From NCBI RefSeq assembly GCF_933509905.1, contig NZ_OW150024.1:1476001-1540000 (forward strand): a stretch of DNA of 64,000 bases, in the 5' to 3' direction. This DNA comes from Trichlorobacter ammonificans (GTDB lineage: Bacteria; Desulfobacterota; Desulfuromonadia; Geobacterales; Pseudopelobacteraceae). This document shows, piece by piece, positions 1 to 9,455 of this stretch (positions are counted from its first letter, which is position 1; every line of letters begins with the position of its first letter). Under the pieces are notes generated by a model. The model was not told the origin of the DNA and searched no databases. It worked only from the letters and a program-made list of their open reading frames with translations. The position numbers and the translations under genes are program-made.

Positions 1-888
1 CTGGAAATCACCCTGGTGCTGGGAGGCATCGGCACGGGTGGCAAGCTTGCCCGCAATGGCAGCGTCGGATAACATGCCGGCATCCCTGGTCAGGGCCTTG
101 ATCGCCTCCACCATGTTGGCCATGGAGGCCATCACGCTGGTGGTATCGCCGCTTTGCAGGCTGATCTCGCGGGACAGGTCGCCACGACCCACCAGGTTGG
201 CGATTTCCCCCACCTCTTTGGGATCGCCGCCAAGCTGCTTGCCGACGATGGCAGCTATGAAGAAGCCGAGACCGATAGAAAGCACCACCCCGATAGTCAG
301 ACAGATGGCCATAAGTGTGGTGGCCTGCTTGGCGGTTGCTGCGTTTTCAGCTGCAACCAGTCTCCCTTGCTTTAGTTTCGACTCAACCAGCTTTTCAATG
401 GCATTCTGCTCGTCACGGGAGGCTTTGCCCGCTTCACCATGCAGGAGCGCCAGGGCCTCAGTATTTTTGTTTTCCATGGCCAGCGCCACGACCTTGTCAA
501 GTAAGGGGCCATAGGCAGCTTTGGCCCGCTTGAATTCTTCAAACAGTTTCCGGCCTTCGTCCGTTAAAATAGTCTTTTCAAACTCCGCTGCCTCTTTGTC
601 AATGGTTTCACGCAGCTCTTTGATGCGCCCCTGAAATCGCTTGTTATCTTCAGCGCTGGTGGCGGTAATGATGTCGCGGGCATTTACGCGCAAGCGTTGA
701 AACGCGGTTGCGACCTCACTGATGTTGCCCAAGGGAACGGTAACTTTTTCATAGAGTGTTTTGTCCGCTTTTTCGATCTTGTTGATATCGTAAATGCCGA
801 CGCCGCCGATAATGCCGGCAACAATGGCAACCAGCATGAAACCGGTGAGCAGTTTTGCCTTCAGGGTAAGATTGTAGAACCACTGCAT
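1..888 (-). CDS. Methyl-accepting chemotaxis protein, 5' part only
   Basis: This is the N-terminal 296 codons of a chemotaxis receptor; the gene continues beyond base 1, so the signalling tip is not visible. The ATG at 886-888 has a strong GGAGGT ribosome site just upstream. The protein opens with a membrane segment near residues 10-30, followed by a helical periplasmic region of the four-helix-bundle MCP type. A second membrane segment lies near residues 190-215, then a HAMP-like linker (GRGDLSREISLQSGDTTSV). Such receptors pass ligand signals through CheW to CheA. A cheW gene lies 39 bp upstream on the same strand and is probably co-transcribed. The ligand cannot be inferred. Confidence 0.9.
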   Translation of the reverse strand, partial: MQWFYNLTLKAKLLTGFMLVAIVAGIIGGVGIYDINKIEKADKTLYEKVTVPLGNISEVATAFQRLRVNARDIITATSAEDNKRFQGRIKELRETIDKEAAEFEKTILTDEGRKLFEEFKRAKAAYGPLLDKVVALAMENKNTEALALLHGEAGKASRDEQNAIEKLVESKLKQGRLVAAENAATAKQATTLMAICLTIGVVLSIGLGFFIAAIVGKQLGGDPKEVGEIANLVGRGDLSREISLQSGDTTSVMASMANMVEAIKALTRDAGMLSDAAIAGKLATRADASQHQGDFQ

Positions 889-927
889 AAAAATACCTCC
901 ACGATGAGTATGGTCTGTAAAAGCGTG

Positions 928-1440
928 TCAGGCGGTTTCGTCAGCTTCTGCCGCAGTGCCGCCGGTTTGCCGGATGACGCCGATGGTTTCGTCCCCGAAG
1001 ACCCGATCAATATCCAGCAGCATCAGGAATTGCTCGTTCCGTTTGCCCATCCCCTTGATGAAGTCGGTGTTCAGGCGCGATCCCAGGCGCGGTGCCGCCT
1101 CAACCTCGGTCGCCTCCAGCTCCAGCACTTCCCGGACCGAGTCGGCCAGCGCGCCGGCTACGACGGTGTCTCCCTCAACGTTGATCTCCAGCACGATGAC
1201 ACAGGTGTTGATGGTATGCTCCACGGCCGGCATTCCGAACAGCAAGCGCAGATCAACGACCGGCACCACACTGCCCCGCAGGTTGATCACGCCCCGCAGG
1301 TAGGCGGGGGTCTGCGGTATGCGGGTGGTTCCCTTGTATTCGAGAATTTCCCGCACCCTGGCAACATCCACCGCAAAGACCTCTTGATCCAACATGAACG
1401 ACAAGTATTGAGTCGCTTCCAGCACACCAGGGTCCGCCAT
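928..1440 (-). CDS. cheW: CheW-like chemotaxis coupling protein
   Basis: This 170-residue protein is a single CheW domain that bridges chemoreceptors and the CheA kinase at the inner membrane face. It starts with a typical CheW strand (QYLSFMLDQEVFAVDVARVRE) and contains the family signature around PAYLRGVINLRGSVVPVVDL. The ATG at 1440 is preferred over an in-frame GTG at 1446 because a GGGGG ribosome site lies about 10 bases before the ATG. The length is normal for the family. It is followed on the same strand by a chemoreceptor, so the pair is probably an operon. No cheA or cheR is visible here, so it must work with components encoded elsewhere. Confidence 0.95.
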   Translation of the reverse strand: MADPGVLEATQYLSFMLDQEVFAVDVARVREILEYKGTTRIPQTPAYLRGVINLRGSVVPVVDLRLLFGMPAVEHTINTCVIVLEINVEGDTVVAGALADSVREVLELEATEVEAAPRLGSRLNTDFIKGMGKRNEQFLMLLDIDRVFGDETIGVIRQTGGTAAEADETA

Positions 1441-1647
1441 ATGCACTTTTCCCCCTTGCCGTGAGTTTAATGCTCAGGAGTTTTCAATCCGTATGCCAAT
1501 CTTGACAGAACGATATCGATACGGTCATAGCCTGGATCGACGGAAGTTTTTGGGGAGGTGAAGAAGTGTGCGGGGTGTGCCACGCTGTGGCAAAGTGTGA
1601 CGCCTTTTATGTGTCATGGCACAGGTGTTTTGCGGGAAGGTGCTCGG

Positions 1648-3336
1648 TTACGGCTCCAGGTGGCGGTACAGGGTGCGGCGACTGATCCCCAGCAGGCGGG
1701 CTGCTTTGGCCTTGTTGCCGTTGCAGCGGCGGATCGCCTCGTGAATACTGAGGGGCGGAGCGGAAAGGGGGGGAGGTGTTGATGGTGGCCGGAAATGGAG
1801 CGGCTGGGGATGCAGCAGATCCTGGGGCAGGTCACAGAGGTCAATCCGTTCCGATCTGCAGAGAATGACGGCGTGTTCGACCACATGCTGCAGTTCCCGT
1901 ACGTTGCCGGGCCAGTGCCAGGAGCGGAACAGGTGCAGGGCCGCGTCCGAAATGCCGCTTACCGGCTTCGAAAAGGCAGCGGCATAGCGTTCAGTGAAGT
2001 GAATCACCAGATGCTCAAGGTCGTCCATCCGGTCCCGCAGGGGAGGAAGAGCCAGCTTGACCACATTGAGGCGGTAATAGAGGTCTTCCCGGAAGCGTCC
2101 CTGGCGTACCTGCTCCAGCAGATCCTGGTTGGTTGCGGCAATTACCCTGACATCCACCGTAAGAGGGGTGGAGTCGCCCACCCGCTCGAACTCGCGCTCC
2201 TGAAGCACCCGCAGAAGCCGCATCTGCATGGCCGGTGAAATATCGCCGATTTCGTCGAGAAAAATCGTGCCGCCGTCGGCTCGCTGGAAGCGGCCGACAC
2301 GGTTGGCAACGGCACCGGTGAACGCGCCCCGGACGTGACCGAACAGCTCGCTTTCCAGGAGCGTGTCGGAGAGGGCCGAGCAGTTGACCCTGACAAACGG
2401 GCGACTGTGCCGGTTGCCGGTGGTGTGCAGTGCTTCCGCCACCAGTTCCTTGCCCGTGCCGCTTTCACCCTGAATCAGCACCGTGCTGGGCAGGTCGGCC
2501 AGTGTTTCAATCCGGCTGTAGAGCAGTTGCATGGCAGGACTGGAGCCGACGAGCCTGCCGAACCCCCGGCGGATATGCAACTGGCTTTCGAGTTCCTCGA
2601 TGCGGCTTTCGTCACGCAACACCAGTACAATGCCGTTGATCGCACCGTCCGGTGTCCGGATGGGGGAGGTGCTCAGGGTTACCACCTGATTCTGTCGGTC
2701 GGGACGGAGACAGCGGAATCGTTCAAGCCGTTGCTGAACACCGTTGGCGAGGGAGAGCTGGATGCTGCGCAGGCAGACACCTGCGCAGGGAGGTCGGTCC
2801 TCCGGTTTTCGAAGTTTTCCGTCATCCTCGAGAAAACCGCAGATATGACGATAGGAGTCGTTACTCAGACAGACACTGCCCGTGCGGTCCACCATTATGA
2901 CACCGTCGGACAGGGAGGCGAATATGGCCTGGAGGTCGGCACGGTGCCGTTCTCCCTGCTCCATCAGACGCCGGCGGGTGAGGGCGCGGTGTGCCGCATT
3001 CAGCAGTTCATTGGGGAGGATCGGCTTGGACAGGTAGTCACAAGCTCCGAGACGCACCGCCTCGGAGGCGGTTTCCACCTGGGGATGCCCGGTAATCAGT
3101 ATAACCTGCAGGAACGGCTCACTGGTGACGAGGCGTCGCAGAAGATCAACGCCGGTGGCGGAGCCCAGGTGAATGTCCACGATGGCAATATCGCACTGAC
3201 GGTGTGACAGACAGTGCAGGGCATCCTCCGTGGAACCTGCGGTATGGACCGTGAAACCGCCGCTGTGCAGGATGTAGCTGAACGTTGCCAGGACATCGCG
3301 GTCATCGTCGACAATCAGAACCGTAGGCATGTTCAT
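1648..3336 (-). CDS. Sigma-54-dependent response regulator (REC-PAS-AAA-Fis)
   Basis: This 562-residue NtrC-family activator has four parts. A receiver domain spans residues 5-120, with acidic pocket D10-D12, phospho-acceptor D54 and K104. A PAS-like segment lies at 135-240. The AAA+ domain at 260-500 has Walker A (GESGTGKE, 290-297), the sigma-54 contact loop GAFTGA (337-342) and Walker B (TIFLDEIGD). A Fis-type helix-turn-helix occupies about 531-562. On phosphorylation it should activate RpoN-dependent promoters. It overlaps the stop of the upstream kinase gene by the ATGA arrangement at 3333-3336, so the two are almost certainly a cognate pair. An ATG two codons further in is an alternative start. 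Its target genes are not evident. Confidence 0.95.
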   Translation of the reverse strand: MNMPTVLIVDDDRDVLATFSYILHSGGFTVHTAGSTEDALHCLSHRQCDIAIVDIHLGSATGVDLLRRLVTSEPFLQVILITGHPQVETASEAVRLGACDYLSKPILPNELLNAAHRALTRRRLMEQGERHRADLQAIFASLSDGVIMVDRTGSVCLSNDSYRHICGFLEDDGKLRKPEDRPPCAGVCLRSIQLSLANGVQQRLERFRCLRPDRQNQVVTLSTSPIRTPDGAINGIVLVLRDESRIEELESQLHIRRGFGRLVGSSPAMQLLYSRIETLADLPSTVLIQGESGTGKELVAEALHTTGNRHSRPFVRVNCSALSDTLLESELFGHVRGAFTGAVANRVGRFQRADGGTIFLDEIGDISPAMQMRLLRVLQEREFERVGDSTPLTVDVRVIAATNQDLLEQVRQGRFREDLYYRLNVVKLALPPLRDRMDDLEHLVIHFTERYAAAFSKPVSGISDAALHLFRSWHWPGNVRELQHVVEHAVILCRSERIDLCDLPQDLLHPQPLHFRPPSTPPPLSAPPLSIHEAIRRCNGNKAKAARLLGISRRTLYRHLEP

Positions 3337-5264
3337 GGCAGGTGGCCAAGCTCCGCCGAAAGCGTCTGATCGCCGCAGACAGGGAGATGCATGGTGAAGG
3401 TTGTGCCGCTGCCCGGCGTGCTGGCAGCCTGGATGGAGCCGTCGTGGCTCTTGATGATGCCGTACACGATGGAAAGTCCCAGGCCGGTCCCCTTGCCCGG
3501 CTCCTTGGTAGTATAAAAGGGGTCGAAGATGCTGGTGAGCCTGTCCGGGGAAATGCCAACTCCCGAGTCACTGACGGTTATTCGGGCGTAACGGCCTCGA
3601 GAGACAAGTCCCAGCGCAACGGCCTCGTCGGCAGTGAGCTCCACTTCCTCGATACCAATGCTGATCATCCCGCCGTCAGGCATGGCATCCCGGGCGTTGG
3701 TGGCAAGGTTCATGATGACTTGTCCCAGTTGTTGCTCATCTCCGTAGACCAGCAGCGGGTCCCTGGGTTCGGAAACGATGACCAGCGAAATATTGGTGCC
3801 GATGAGCCGGTCGAGAAAACGCTCCGCCCGGTGGAGAATCATGCTCAGGTCAAGAGGCTGGCGGTTTGCCGGATTTTTTCTGCTGAACAACAGCAGGTCG
3901 CGGGTCAGGTGGGCGGCACGCCCGGCAGCCTCCATGATCATTCGCAGGTTATCCTGCTGGGGGTGATCTGCCGGTAAACCCGTCTGAACGATGTGGCCAT
4001 AGCCGGTAATGACGGCAAGAATGTTGTTGAAGTCGTGGGCGACACCTCCGGCAAGCGTACCGACGGCGTGCAGACGCTCTGCGTGGCGCACCTGCTCTTC
4101 CAGGCGCTCCCGTTCCTGCTCGGCCCGTTTTCGGCGGGTGATGTCGCGGGCAACATGAACGCTGGCCCGTACGGAGCCGTCAGGATGATACAGTGGGGAA
4201 ACCGTGACGTCATAAATGCCATTTAAGAGCGGTTCGTGGATTTCTCCGGAATATTCGGCGGGAGCGGTGAGTACCTGATTGTGGAGGCAGAATGCAGGAG
4301 GACAGGTGCCCCCGTGCATGACTTCGAAGCAGTGTCTGCCGACCAGATCGGACGGTGTCGTACCGCATTTTCGGGCCATGGCACGGTTGACCCGCAGAAT
4401 TTTGTGGTTTGTGTCGATGATGGCAATCAGGTCGGGAACAGCGTCGAAGGTTTGTTCCCACTCCTGTTTGGCCCGTTCCAAGGCTCGCGAGGTGCGGATA
4501 CGCTCCTGGATCAGTGACCAGCCACGCAGAAAACGACGCATGACGTCCTGCTCCGGTACGGGCGACCTATCGTCGTGGACAGGTTCGGCAGCTGCTGGCG
4601 GGACGGGAGTCGTCGGGTCCAGGGAGAGGCAGCGGTCGATATTTTCCATCGCCAGCATCTGTTGCCCCAGAAGATGCGTACTCGTCGCCCCCAGTTTCAG
4701 GGAGTCAGTCAGCAGGGCATTGCTGAAAGTCAGGGACGAGATCAGTCGAGCCAGCTTGGAGTAATAACTCATGGCTGTCCGGACCGTTTCCCGACTCCAG
4801 CGCGGGACGCGGTCAAGCGCGGTAAGGTATGCGGTTTCATCGTATCCGTACCGCCGTGCCTGGGCACGGAACAGGTCGTAGTCGGGGACTTCGTCATCGT
4901 AGAGAAACTGCCCCAGGAAGATAGTGCCGATGTGTCGGTCGCCCAGCATAATCGGTGTGGCGATGTCCCACATATTGTTCTTACAGCGGTAGGCCTTGAA
5001 AGTTCCCGGTGTAATGCTGCCGGAAAGTTCCAGATCGCTTTCCAGGCAGTGGCGACATGATTCCGGGTGGGCTCGGTGGAAGGAGACGCAGATATCCTGC
5101 CAACCGGTACCAACCAGTACCGTGCCGTTCCGGTCGATGATGCCGATGCCGATGCCGGTCAGGGTGTAGTAGTCGTTCATCATTTCCTGAACGGCGACGG
5201 CATCAATCAGATCGGACAACTCAAACTGCTTTGCGTGTTCGGAACATTCGACGGCTGATGGCAT
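3333..5264 (-). CDS. PocR-domain sensor histidine kinase
   Basis: This 643-residue kinase has no obvious membrane segment, so it is probably a cytoplasmic sensor. Residues 18-185 match the PocR sensory domain, with cysteines around 70-73 (ESCRHC) and C94. A PAS domain lies at 270-380 and includes CPPAFC. The HisKA dimerisation domain carries H410 in GGVAHDFNNIL, and the ATPase domain has N, G1 (DSGVGI) and G2 (GTGLGLSI) boxes. The start at 5264 is chosen because an AAAGGT ribosome site lies just upstream; an upstream in-frame ATG at 5309 would add 15 residues. The gene is translationally coupled to the sigma-54 regulator downstream. PocR domains are proposed to bind small hydrocarbon derivatives; the ligand here is unknown. 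Confidence 0.93.
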   Translation of the reverse strand: MPSAVECSEHAKQFELSDLIDAVAVQEMMNDYYTLTGIGIGIIDRNGTVLVGTGWQDICVSFHRAHPESCRHCLESDLELSGSITPGTFKAYRCKNNMWDIATPIMLGDRHIGTIFLGQFLYDDEVPDYDLFRAQARRYGYDETAYLTALDRVPRWSRETVRTAMSYYSKLARLISSLTFSNALLTDSLKLGATSTHLLGQQMLAMENIDRCLSLDPTTPVPPAAAEPVHDDRSPVPEQDVMRRFLRGWSLIQERIRTSRALERAKQEWEQTFDAVPDLIAIIDTNHKILRVNRAMARKCGTTPSDLVGRHCFEVMHGGTCPPAFCLHNQVLTAPAEYSGEIHEPLLNGIYDVTVSPLYHPDGSVRASVHVARDITRRKRAEQERERLEEQVRHAERLHAVGTLAGGVAHDFNNILAVITGYGHIVQTGLPADHPQQDNLRMIMEAAGRAAHLTRDLLLFSRKNPANRQPLDLSMILHRAERFLDRLIGTNISLVIVSEPRDPLLVYGDEQQLGQVIMNLATNARDAMPDGGMISIGIEEVELTADEAVALGLVSRGRYARITVSDSGVGISPDRLTSIFDPFYTTKEPGKGTGLGLSIVYGIIKSHDGSIQAASTPGSGTTFTMHLPVCGDQTLSAELGHLP

Positions 5265-5459
5265 GCGAAACCTTTGGTGAGCTCCGGCATAAAGAAGATT
5301 GAGCAGCATCTATTGAACTTTGTACTATACATGGAATATATGATACTGTCATCGAGATGTTGGAGAGCGCTTGAGGTGCCGTGCGAAAGTGTTTTATGCC
5401 GAGTCCGGCAGCAGGAAATGTTCAATGCTCGTGAGTAGACTGGAAGAGGGACTTTCTGC

Positions 5460-6611
5460 ATGAGTTCAGCGGAACAGGACAAGCCGAAGGCGTTGATCGT
5501 TGATGATGATGCCATGGTATTGCAGATGGTTGCCGCCATTCTGGAGTTGCACGGCTTTGAAACATGGCGCTGCAGTGATGTCACAGCGGCCTGCACGCTG
5601 CTTGAACAGGTGGAGCCCGATGTGTTGCTGACCGACATTAGGATGCCCGGCAGAAGCGGCACCGACCTGCTTAAGTTCGTCCAGGAACAGGGGGGGACGT
5701 TCCCGGTCATCGTGATGACCGGCTATACTGATTTTGATACGGCAATTGATGCGGTCAAGGGAAATGCCTTCGATTTCATTAGGAAGCCGTTTGATCCGCA
5801 GTACCTGGTTCAGGCGGTGAAACGCGCCGTAGAGCACTACCGGCTGCTGGCGCTGGAACGGGAGTATCGCACTCGCCTGGAGCGGGAAGTACAGCAAAAA
5901 ACCATGGAAATTCTGCAGGCATCAAGGCTGAAAAGCGAGTTTCTGCATAACATTTCCCATGAGATTCGCACTCCGGCCAACGGCATCGTGGGAATGCTTT
6001 CGCTGGCTCGTGAAACCGAAGGGAAGAGGGAGCGGGATGAATACCTGGGATACGCGGAATTTTCCGCCCGGCAACTGGTCAGGATTGTCGATGATCTGGT
6101 GACCTTTTCCGGTATTGTAACCGGCTCGCTAAAGCCATCCCTTGTTGCCGGCTCTGCCGACACGTTGATCAATCGCGCTCTGGACCGGGTAACCGGCGGC
6201 AGCGCCCGGCGCGACCTCGCTTTCGAGATAAAGATTGCTCCGGATATTCCCGAACGGTTGCTGCTTGAGACGACGCTGCTCGAAATGGCGTTGTTCCAAC
6301 TTTTCGAAAACGAGATGAAGTTTGCAGTTGCCGGTAGCGTCAGCGTTCAGGTTGACTATGACACGACCGCTTCTTTGCTTGTCTTTGATATTCGGGACAG
6401 TGGTCCCGGTATTCCCGCGGAACGGCTCAAGCGGATTAAAGAGCCGTTCGTCCAGGGGGACGGCTCCCACACTCGTCCTCAGGGAGGGCTCGGTATCGGC
6501 CTCAGTATTGTGGCGCGAACCGCCTCCTGTCTGGGGGGCAGTTTTACTCTTGACAGTTCCCCGGAAGGTGGTTCCCGATTTGTGTTTTCCGTCCCTGCAC
6601 AGCCGCTTTGA
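5460..6611 (+). CDS. Receiver-histidine kinase hybrid (REC-HisKA-HATPase)
   Basis: This 383-residue soluble protein has an N-terminal receiver domain with D15-D17, phospho-acceptor D59 and K109. A short coiled linker leads to a HisKA domain with H167 in FLHNISHEIRTP. The ATPase domain has N-box FENEMKF, G1 DSGPGIP and G2 GLGIGLSI. Such proteins act as phosphorelay kinases whose activity is gated by phosphorylation of the receiver by another kinase. It is transcribed divergently from the PocR kinase, with 195 bp between the two starts, so the regions may share control. A GAGGGA ribosome site precedes the ATG. No partner output protein lies directly downstream. Confidence 0.93.
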   Translation: MSSAEQDKPKALIVDDDAMVLQMVAAILELHGFETWRCSDVTAACTLLEQVEPDVLLTDIRMPGRSGTDLLKFVQEQGGTFPVIVMTGYTDFDTAIDAVKGNAFDFIRKPFDPQYLVQAVKRAVEHYRLLALEREYRTRLEREVQQKTMEILQASRLKSEFLHNISHEIRTPANGIVGMLSLARETEGKRERDEYLGYAEFSARQLVRIVDDLVTFSGIVTGSLKPSLVAGSADTLINRALDRVTGGSARRDLAFEIKIAPDIPERLLLETTLLEMALFQLFENEMKFAVAGSVSVQVDYDTTASLLVFDIRDSGPGIPAERLKRIKEPFVQGDGSHTRPQGGLGIGLSIVARTASCLGGSFTLDSSPEGGSRFVFSVPAQPL

Positions 6612-6761
6612 GCGTGCCGGTGCGGTATCCGGATTGACCTGATTCCACAGATAGGCTAGTTTGTCTGTCAACGCAGGTGCCGTATCTTACGCCCTCTCCC
6701 TGACCAAGGGCGGGGGAGTTTCTTTGTTGGTATCGCGCGCAGACACCGCACAGGAGCGACC

Positions 6762-7232
6762 ATGTCCCGCCCATCCTGGGATCAGTACTTCATCGATATT
6801 ACCCATCTCGTGGCAACCCGCTCTACCTGCCTGCGTCGCCAGGTTGGGGCGCTGCTGGTGAAAAACCGCAATATCCTGGCAACCGGGTACAATGGCACAC
6901 CATCCGGTATCAGGCATTGCGAAGAGACCGGCTGTCTGCGGGAGCGGTTGCAGGTGCCCTCCGGGGAACGCCACGAGCTGTGCCGGGGACTGCATGCGGA
7001 ACAGAATGCCATCATCCAGGCCGCTCGTCACGGTATCAATATAGACGGGTCGACACTGTACTGTACCACCATGCCCTGTATCATCTGCAGCAAGATGCTG
7101 ATCAATGCCGGTATCCGCCGGATTGTTTATGAAGGGGGCTATGCCGACGAACTGGCTCGGGAAATGGTGGCCGAATCCGGTATCGAGTGTTGCCGGTTTC
7201 AGCGGGAGAGCGAGGAGGGAGTGGCCCCATGA
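6762..7232 (+). CDS. Deoxycytidylate (dCMP) deaminase
   Basis: This 156-residue cytosolic enzyme should convert dCMP to dUMP, feeding thymidylate synthesis. Zinc-binding and catalytic residues of the cytidine/deoxycytidylate deaminase fold are visible: H78-A-E80 in GLHAEQNAI and PCIIC (C106, C109). The long insertion with HCEETGC (residues 52-58) is also characteristic of this family, called ComEB in Gram-positives. A CAGGAG ribosome site precedes the ATG. The stop overlaps the nrdR start (ATGA, 7229-7232), placing it at the head of a nucleotide and riboflavin operon. Length and motifs are complete. Confidence 0.95.
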   Translation: MSRPSWDQYFIDITHLVATRSTCLRRQVGALLVKNRNILATGYNGTPSGIRHCEETGCLRERLQVPSGERHELCRGLHAEQNAIIQAARHGINIDGSTLYCTTMPCIICSKMLINAGIRRIVYEGGYADELAREMVAESGIECCRFQRESEEGVAP

Positions 7233-7681
7233 AATGTCCTTTTTGTGCCCATGCCGACAGCAAGGTGGTGGACTCCCGGCCCGACAAGGGAGGAGCGGCC
7301 ATCCGGCGGCGGCGGGAGTGTGAAGCCTGCCAGAAGCGGTTCACTACCTACGAGCGGGTAGAGGAGATGTTGCCGCTGGTCTGCAAAAAAGATGGCAGGC
7401 GGGAGCAGTATGACCGGATGAAGGTAGTTTCGGGAATCAAAAAGGCCTGCGAAAAGCGCCCTGTCTCCGTGGAATCCATTGAACGGATGGCAGACCGCCT
7501 TGAGTCGCGTCTGCAAGAAAGTAGTGAGCGGGAAATTCCTTCTTCGCTGATCGGCGAGTGGATCATGAAGGAGTTGCACGGCACGGATGAAGTCGCCTAC
7601 GTCAGATTTGCTTCGGTGTATCGTTCGTTCAAGGATATCAGTGAGTTTATGGAAGAACTTCAAGAGTTGCTTAATAAATAA
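7229..7681 (+). CDS. nrdR: Transcriptional repressor NrdR
   Basis: This 150-residue protein is NrdR, the repressor of ribonucleotide reductase genes in response to nucleotide levels. The N-terminal zinc ribbon has C3-P-F-C6 and C31-E-A-C34 around the conserved [16 protein letters not shown] segment. An ATP-cone domain follows ([15 protein letters not shown] onward). The ATG at 7229 is chosen because it gives the invariant MKCPFC start, overlaps the upstream dCMP deaminase stop, and has a GAGGAGGGA ribosome site. Finding it between dCMP deaminase and ribD fits the usual nrdR-rib neighbourhood. Its targets would be NrdR boxes at nrd promoters, none of which is in this window. Confidence 0.97.
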   Translation: MKCPFCAHADSKVVDSRPDKGGAAIRRRRECEACQKRFTTYERVEEMLPLVCKKDGRREQYDRMKVVSGIKKACEKRPVSVESIERMADRLESRLQESSEREIPSSLIGEWIMKELHGTDEVAYVRFASVYRSFKDISEFMEELQELLNK

Positions 7682-7684
7682 CCC

Positions 7685-8797
7685 ATGTCGAAACCTGCGC
7701 TCGACATACGGTATATGAAGCGGGCCCTGGCCCTGGCCCGTCGCGGCATCGGCAAAACATCGCCCAATCCTGCGGTGGGGTGTGTCATCGTCAAGAATGG
7801 AAGCGTGGTGGGGGAGGGGTGGCACCGTCGAGCCGGCACACCCCATGCCGAAATTCATGCGCTGGACATGGCTGGCGAGGCTGCACGCGGGGCGGATCTT
7901 TATGTGACGCTGGAGCCGTGCTGCCACCAGGGGGCCACACCACCGTGTACCGATGCCTTGATTGCCGCCGGTGTCCGTCGTGTCGTTGCGGGGATGGTTG
8001 ATCCTAATCCGCTGGTGGCGGGCAAGGGGTTGGAAGAGCTGCGCGGTGCCGGTATTGTGGTGGAGAGCGGCCTCCTTGAGACGGACTGTCGGGAGCTGAA
8101 TCCCGGATTCATCAAGTTTGTGACTACCGGGCTGCCCCATGTCATCTACAAGACCGCCATGACCCTTGACGGCGCCATTGCCACCATTACCGGTCATTCC
8201 CGCTGGGTAACGGGTGAAGAGGCCCGGGTGCAGGTACATCGTCTGCGTGCCCGTTGCGACGCGGTTATGGTGGGGGTCGATACGATCATTGTGGACAATC
8301 CCCAGTTGACAGTGCGTCATGTCAGGGGACGAGATCCGCTGCGGGTGGTCGTGGACACCCGCTTGAGAACACCGGAATCGGTAGCGGTGCTGAGCGGCCC
8401 CCAGGCGAAGAAAACCATCATCGCCACCTGCGAGACCAATCCGCGGGTACATCGCCGGTATCAGGTGCAGGGAGCAACCGTGCTGGTCTGCGAGGAACAG
8501 GGGGGCCGGGTGTCCATGCCGGACCTGCTGGGCAAGCTGGGAGAAATGGGGGTGCGGACCCTCCTGTTGGAAGGGGGTAGCCGCTTGGCCGGCGACATGG
8601 TTCAGGCCGGGTTGATCGACGAGTTCATGCTGTTCTATGCACCCAAGATCATCGGCAGTGACGGCTTTTCCGCCTTTGCCCTGCAGGGAATCACGACCAT
8701 GGACCAGGCGATCAGGCTGCGCATTCTCGATGTGCGGATGTTCGGTCCCGACGTGCTGGTTCACGCTGTTCCGGAGGCGCCATGTTCACGGGGCTGA
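7685..8797 (+). CDS. ribD: Bifunctional riboflavin deaminase/reductase RibD
   Basis: This 370-residue enzyme performs the second and third steps of riboflavin synthesis: deamination of the pyrimidine from GTP cyclohydrolase II, then NADPH-dependent ribosyl reduction. The N-terminal deaminase domain has H54-A-E56 and the zinc cysteines C79 and C88 in EPCCHQGATPPC. The C-terminal reductase domain starts near KTAMTLDGAIAT, and LLLEGGSRLAGDM is its cofactor-region motif. The first ATG fits the family N-terminus even though its ribosome site is weak; coupling to nrdR four bases upstream may compensate. The 3' end overlaps ribE by 16 bases. Confidence 0.97.
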   Translation: MSKPALDIRYMKRALALARRGIGKTSPNPAVGCVIVKNGSVVGEGWHRRAGTPHAEIHALDMAGEAARGADLYVTLEPCCHQGATPPCTDALIAAGVRRVVAGMVDPNPLVAGKGLEELRGAGIVVESGLLETDCRELNPGFIKFVTTGLPHVIYKTAMTLDGAIATITGHSRWVTGEEARVQVHRLRARCDAVMVGVDTIIVDNPQLTVRHVRGRDPLRVVVDTRLRTPESVAVLSGPQAKKTIIATCETNPRVHRRYQVQGATVLVCEEQGGRVSMPDLLGKLGEMGVRTLLLEGGSRLAGDMVQAGLIDEFMLFYAPKIIGSDGFSAFALQGITTMDQAIRLRILDVRMFGPDVLVHAVPEAPCSRG

Positions 8798-9423
8798 TCG
8801 AGTGCGTGGGACGCCTGACCGGGATGCGGCGCAGCAGCGGGGCGGTACGTCTTGAGCTGACCGCGCCCCTGCCGTCCGGAGAAGTCACGGTTGGTGATTC
8901 CATTGCCGTCAACGGAGCCTGTCTGACGGTCACCTCAGCTTCCGACAGCCATTTCAGTTTTGATATCTCCCCGGAAACCGTTGACAGGACCACGTTTCGT
9001 GCTCTGGAACCGGGAAACCGACTCAACATTGAACGGGCACTCAGGTTGGGGGCGAGGCTGGACGGTCATTTGGTTACCGGTCATGTCGATTGTACCGGCC
9101 GCCTTGAGCGGAGCGAATCCAGGGGAAATGCCCGCATTCTCACCTTTTCGCTGCCGGCACAGCATGGGCGGCTGCTGGTGGACAAGGGATCTGTTGCCAT
9201 TGACGGTATCAGTCTGACCGTGAACAGCGTCGAAGATGAACGCTTTTCCGTTGCCATCATCCCTCACACCCTTGAAAACACAACCCTTGCCTTTCTTGTT
9301 CCTGGGCAGGCGGTCAACATTGAGACGGATATCATCGGTAAATACATTGCCCGACTGGTTTCTTCCCGGCAACCGGACAAGGGATTGACCATGGAGACGC
9401 TGGTGCGGAACGGGTTTGTTTGA
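8782..9423 (+). CDS. ribE: Riboflavin synthase alpha chain
   Basis: This 213-residue protein dismutates two molecules of 6,7-dimethyl-8-ribityllumazine to riboflavin. It has the characteristic MFTGLIE start and two homologous lumazine-binding barrels. The first contains NGACLTVTS and the second DGISLTVNS, with GHVDCTG between them. It lies between ribD and ribAB and overlaps ribD. Because its substrate is made by lumazine synthase (RibH), which is not encoded in this operon, ribH must be elsewhere in the genome. The protein is complete and of normal length. Confidence 0.97.
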   Translation: MFTGLIECVGRLTGMRRSSGAVRLELTAPLPSGEVTVGDSIAVNGACLTVTSASDSHFSFDISPETVDRTTFRALEPGNRLNIERALRLGARLDGHLVTGHVDCTGRLERSESRGNARILTFSLPAQHGRLLVDKGSVAIDGISLTVNSVEDERFSVAIIPHTLENTTLAFLVPGQAVNIETDIIGKYIARLVSSRQPDKGLTMETLVRNGFV

Positions 9424-9455
9424 GCGTTAGGGAAACTTCAAGGAGCACGACCACA

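Noticed and set aside
1483-1499. Possible sigma-54 promoter TGGCAT-N5-TTGAA before cheW
   Set aside because: The -12 element lacks the GC required by the consensus, and no enhancer site is visible; too weak to list as a feature.
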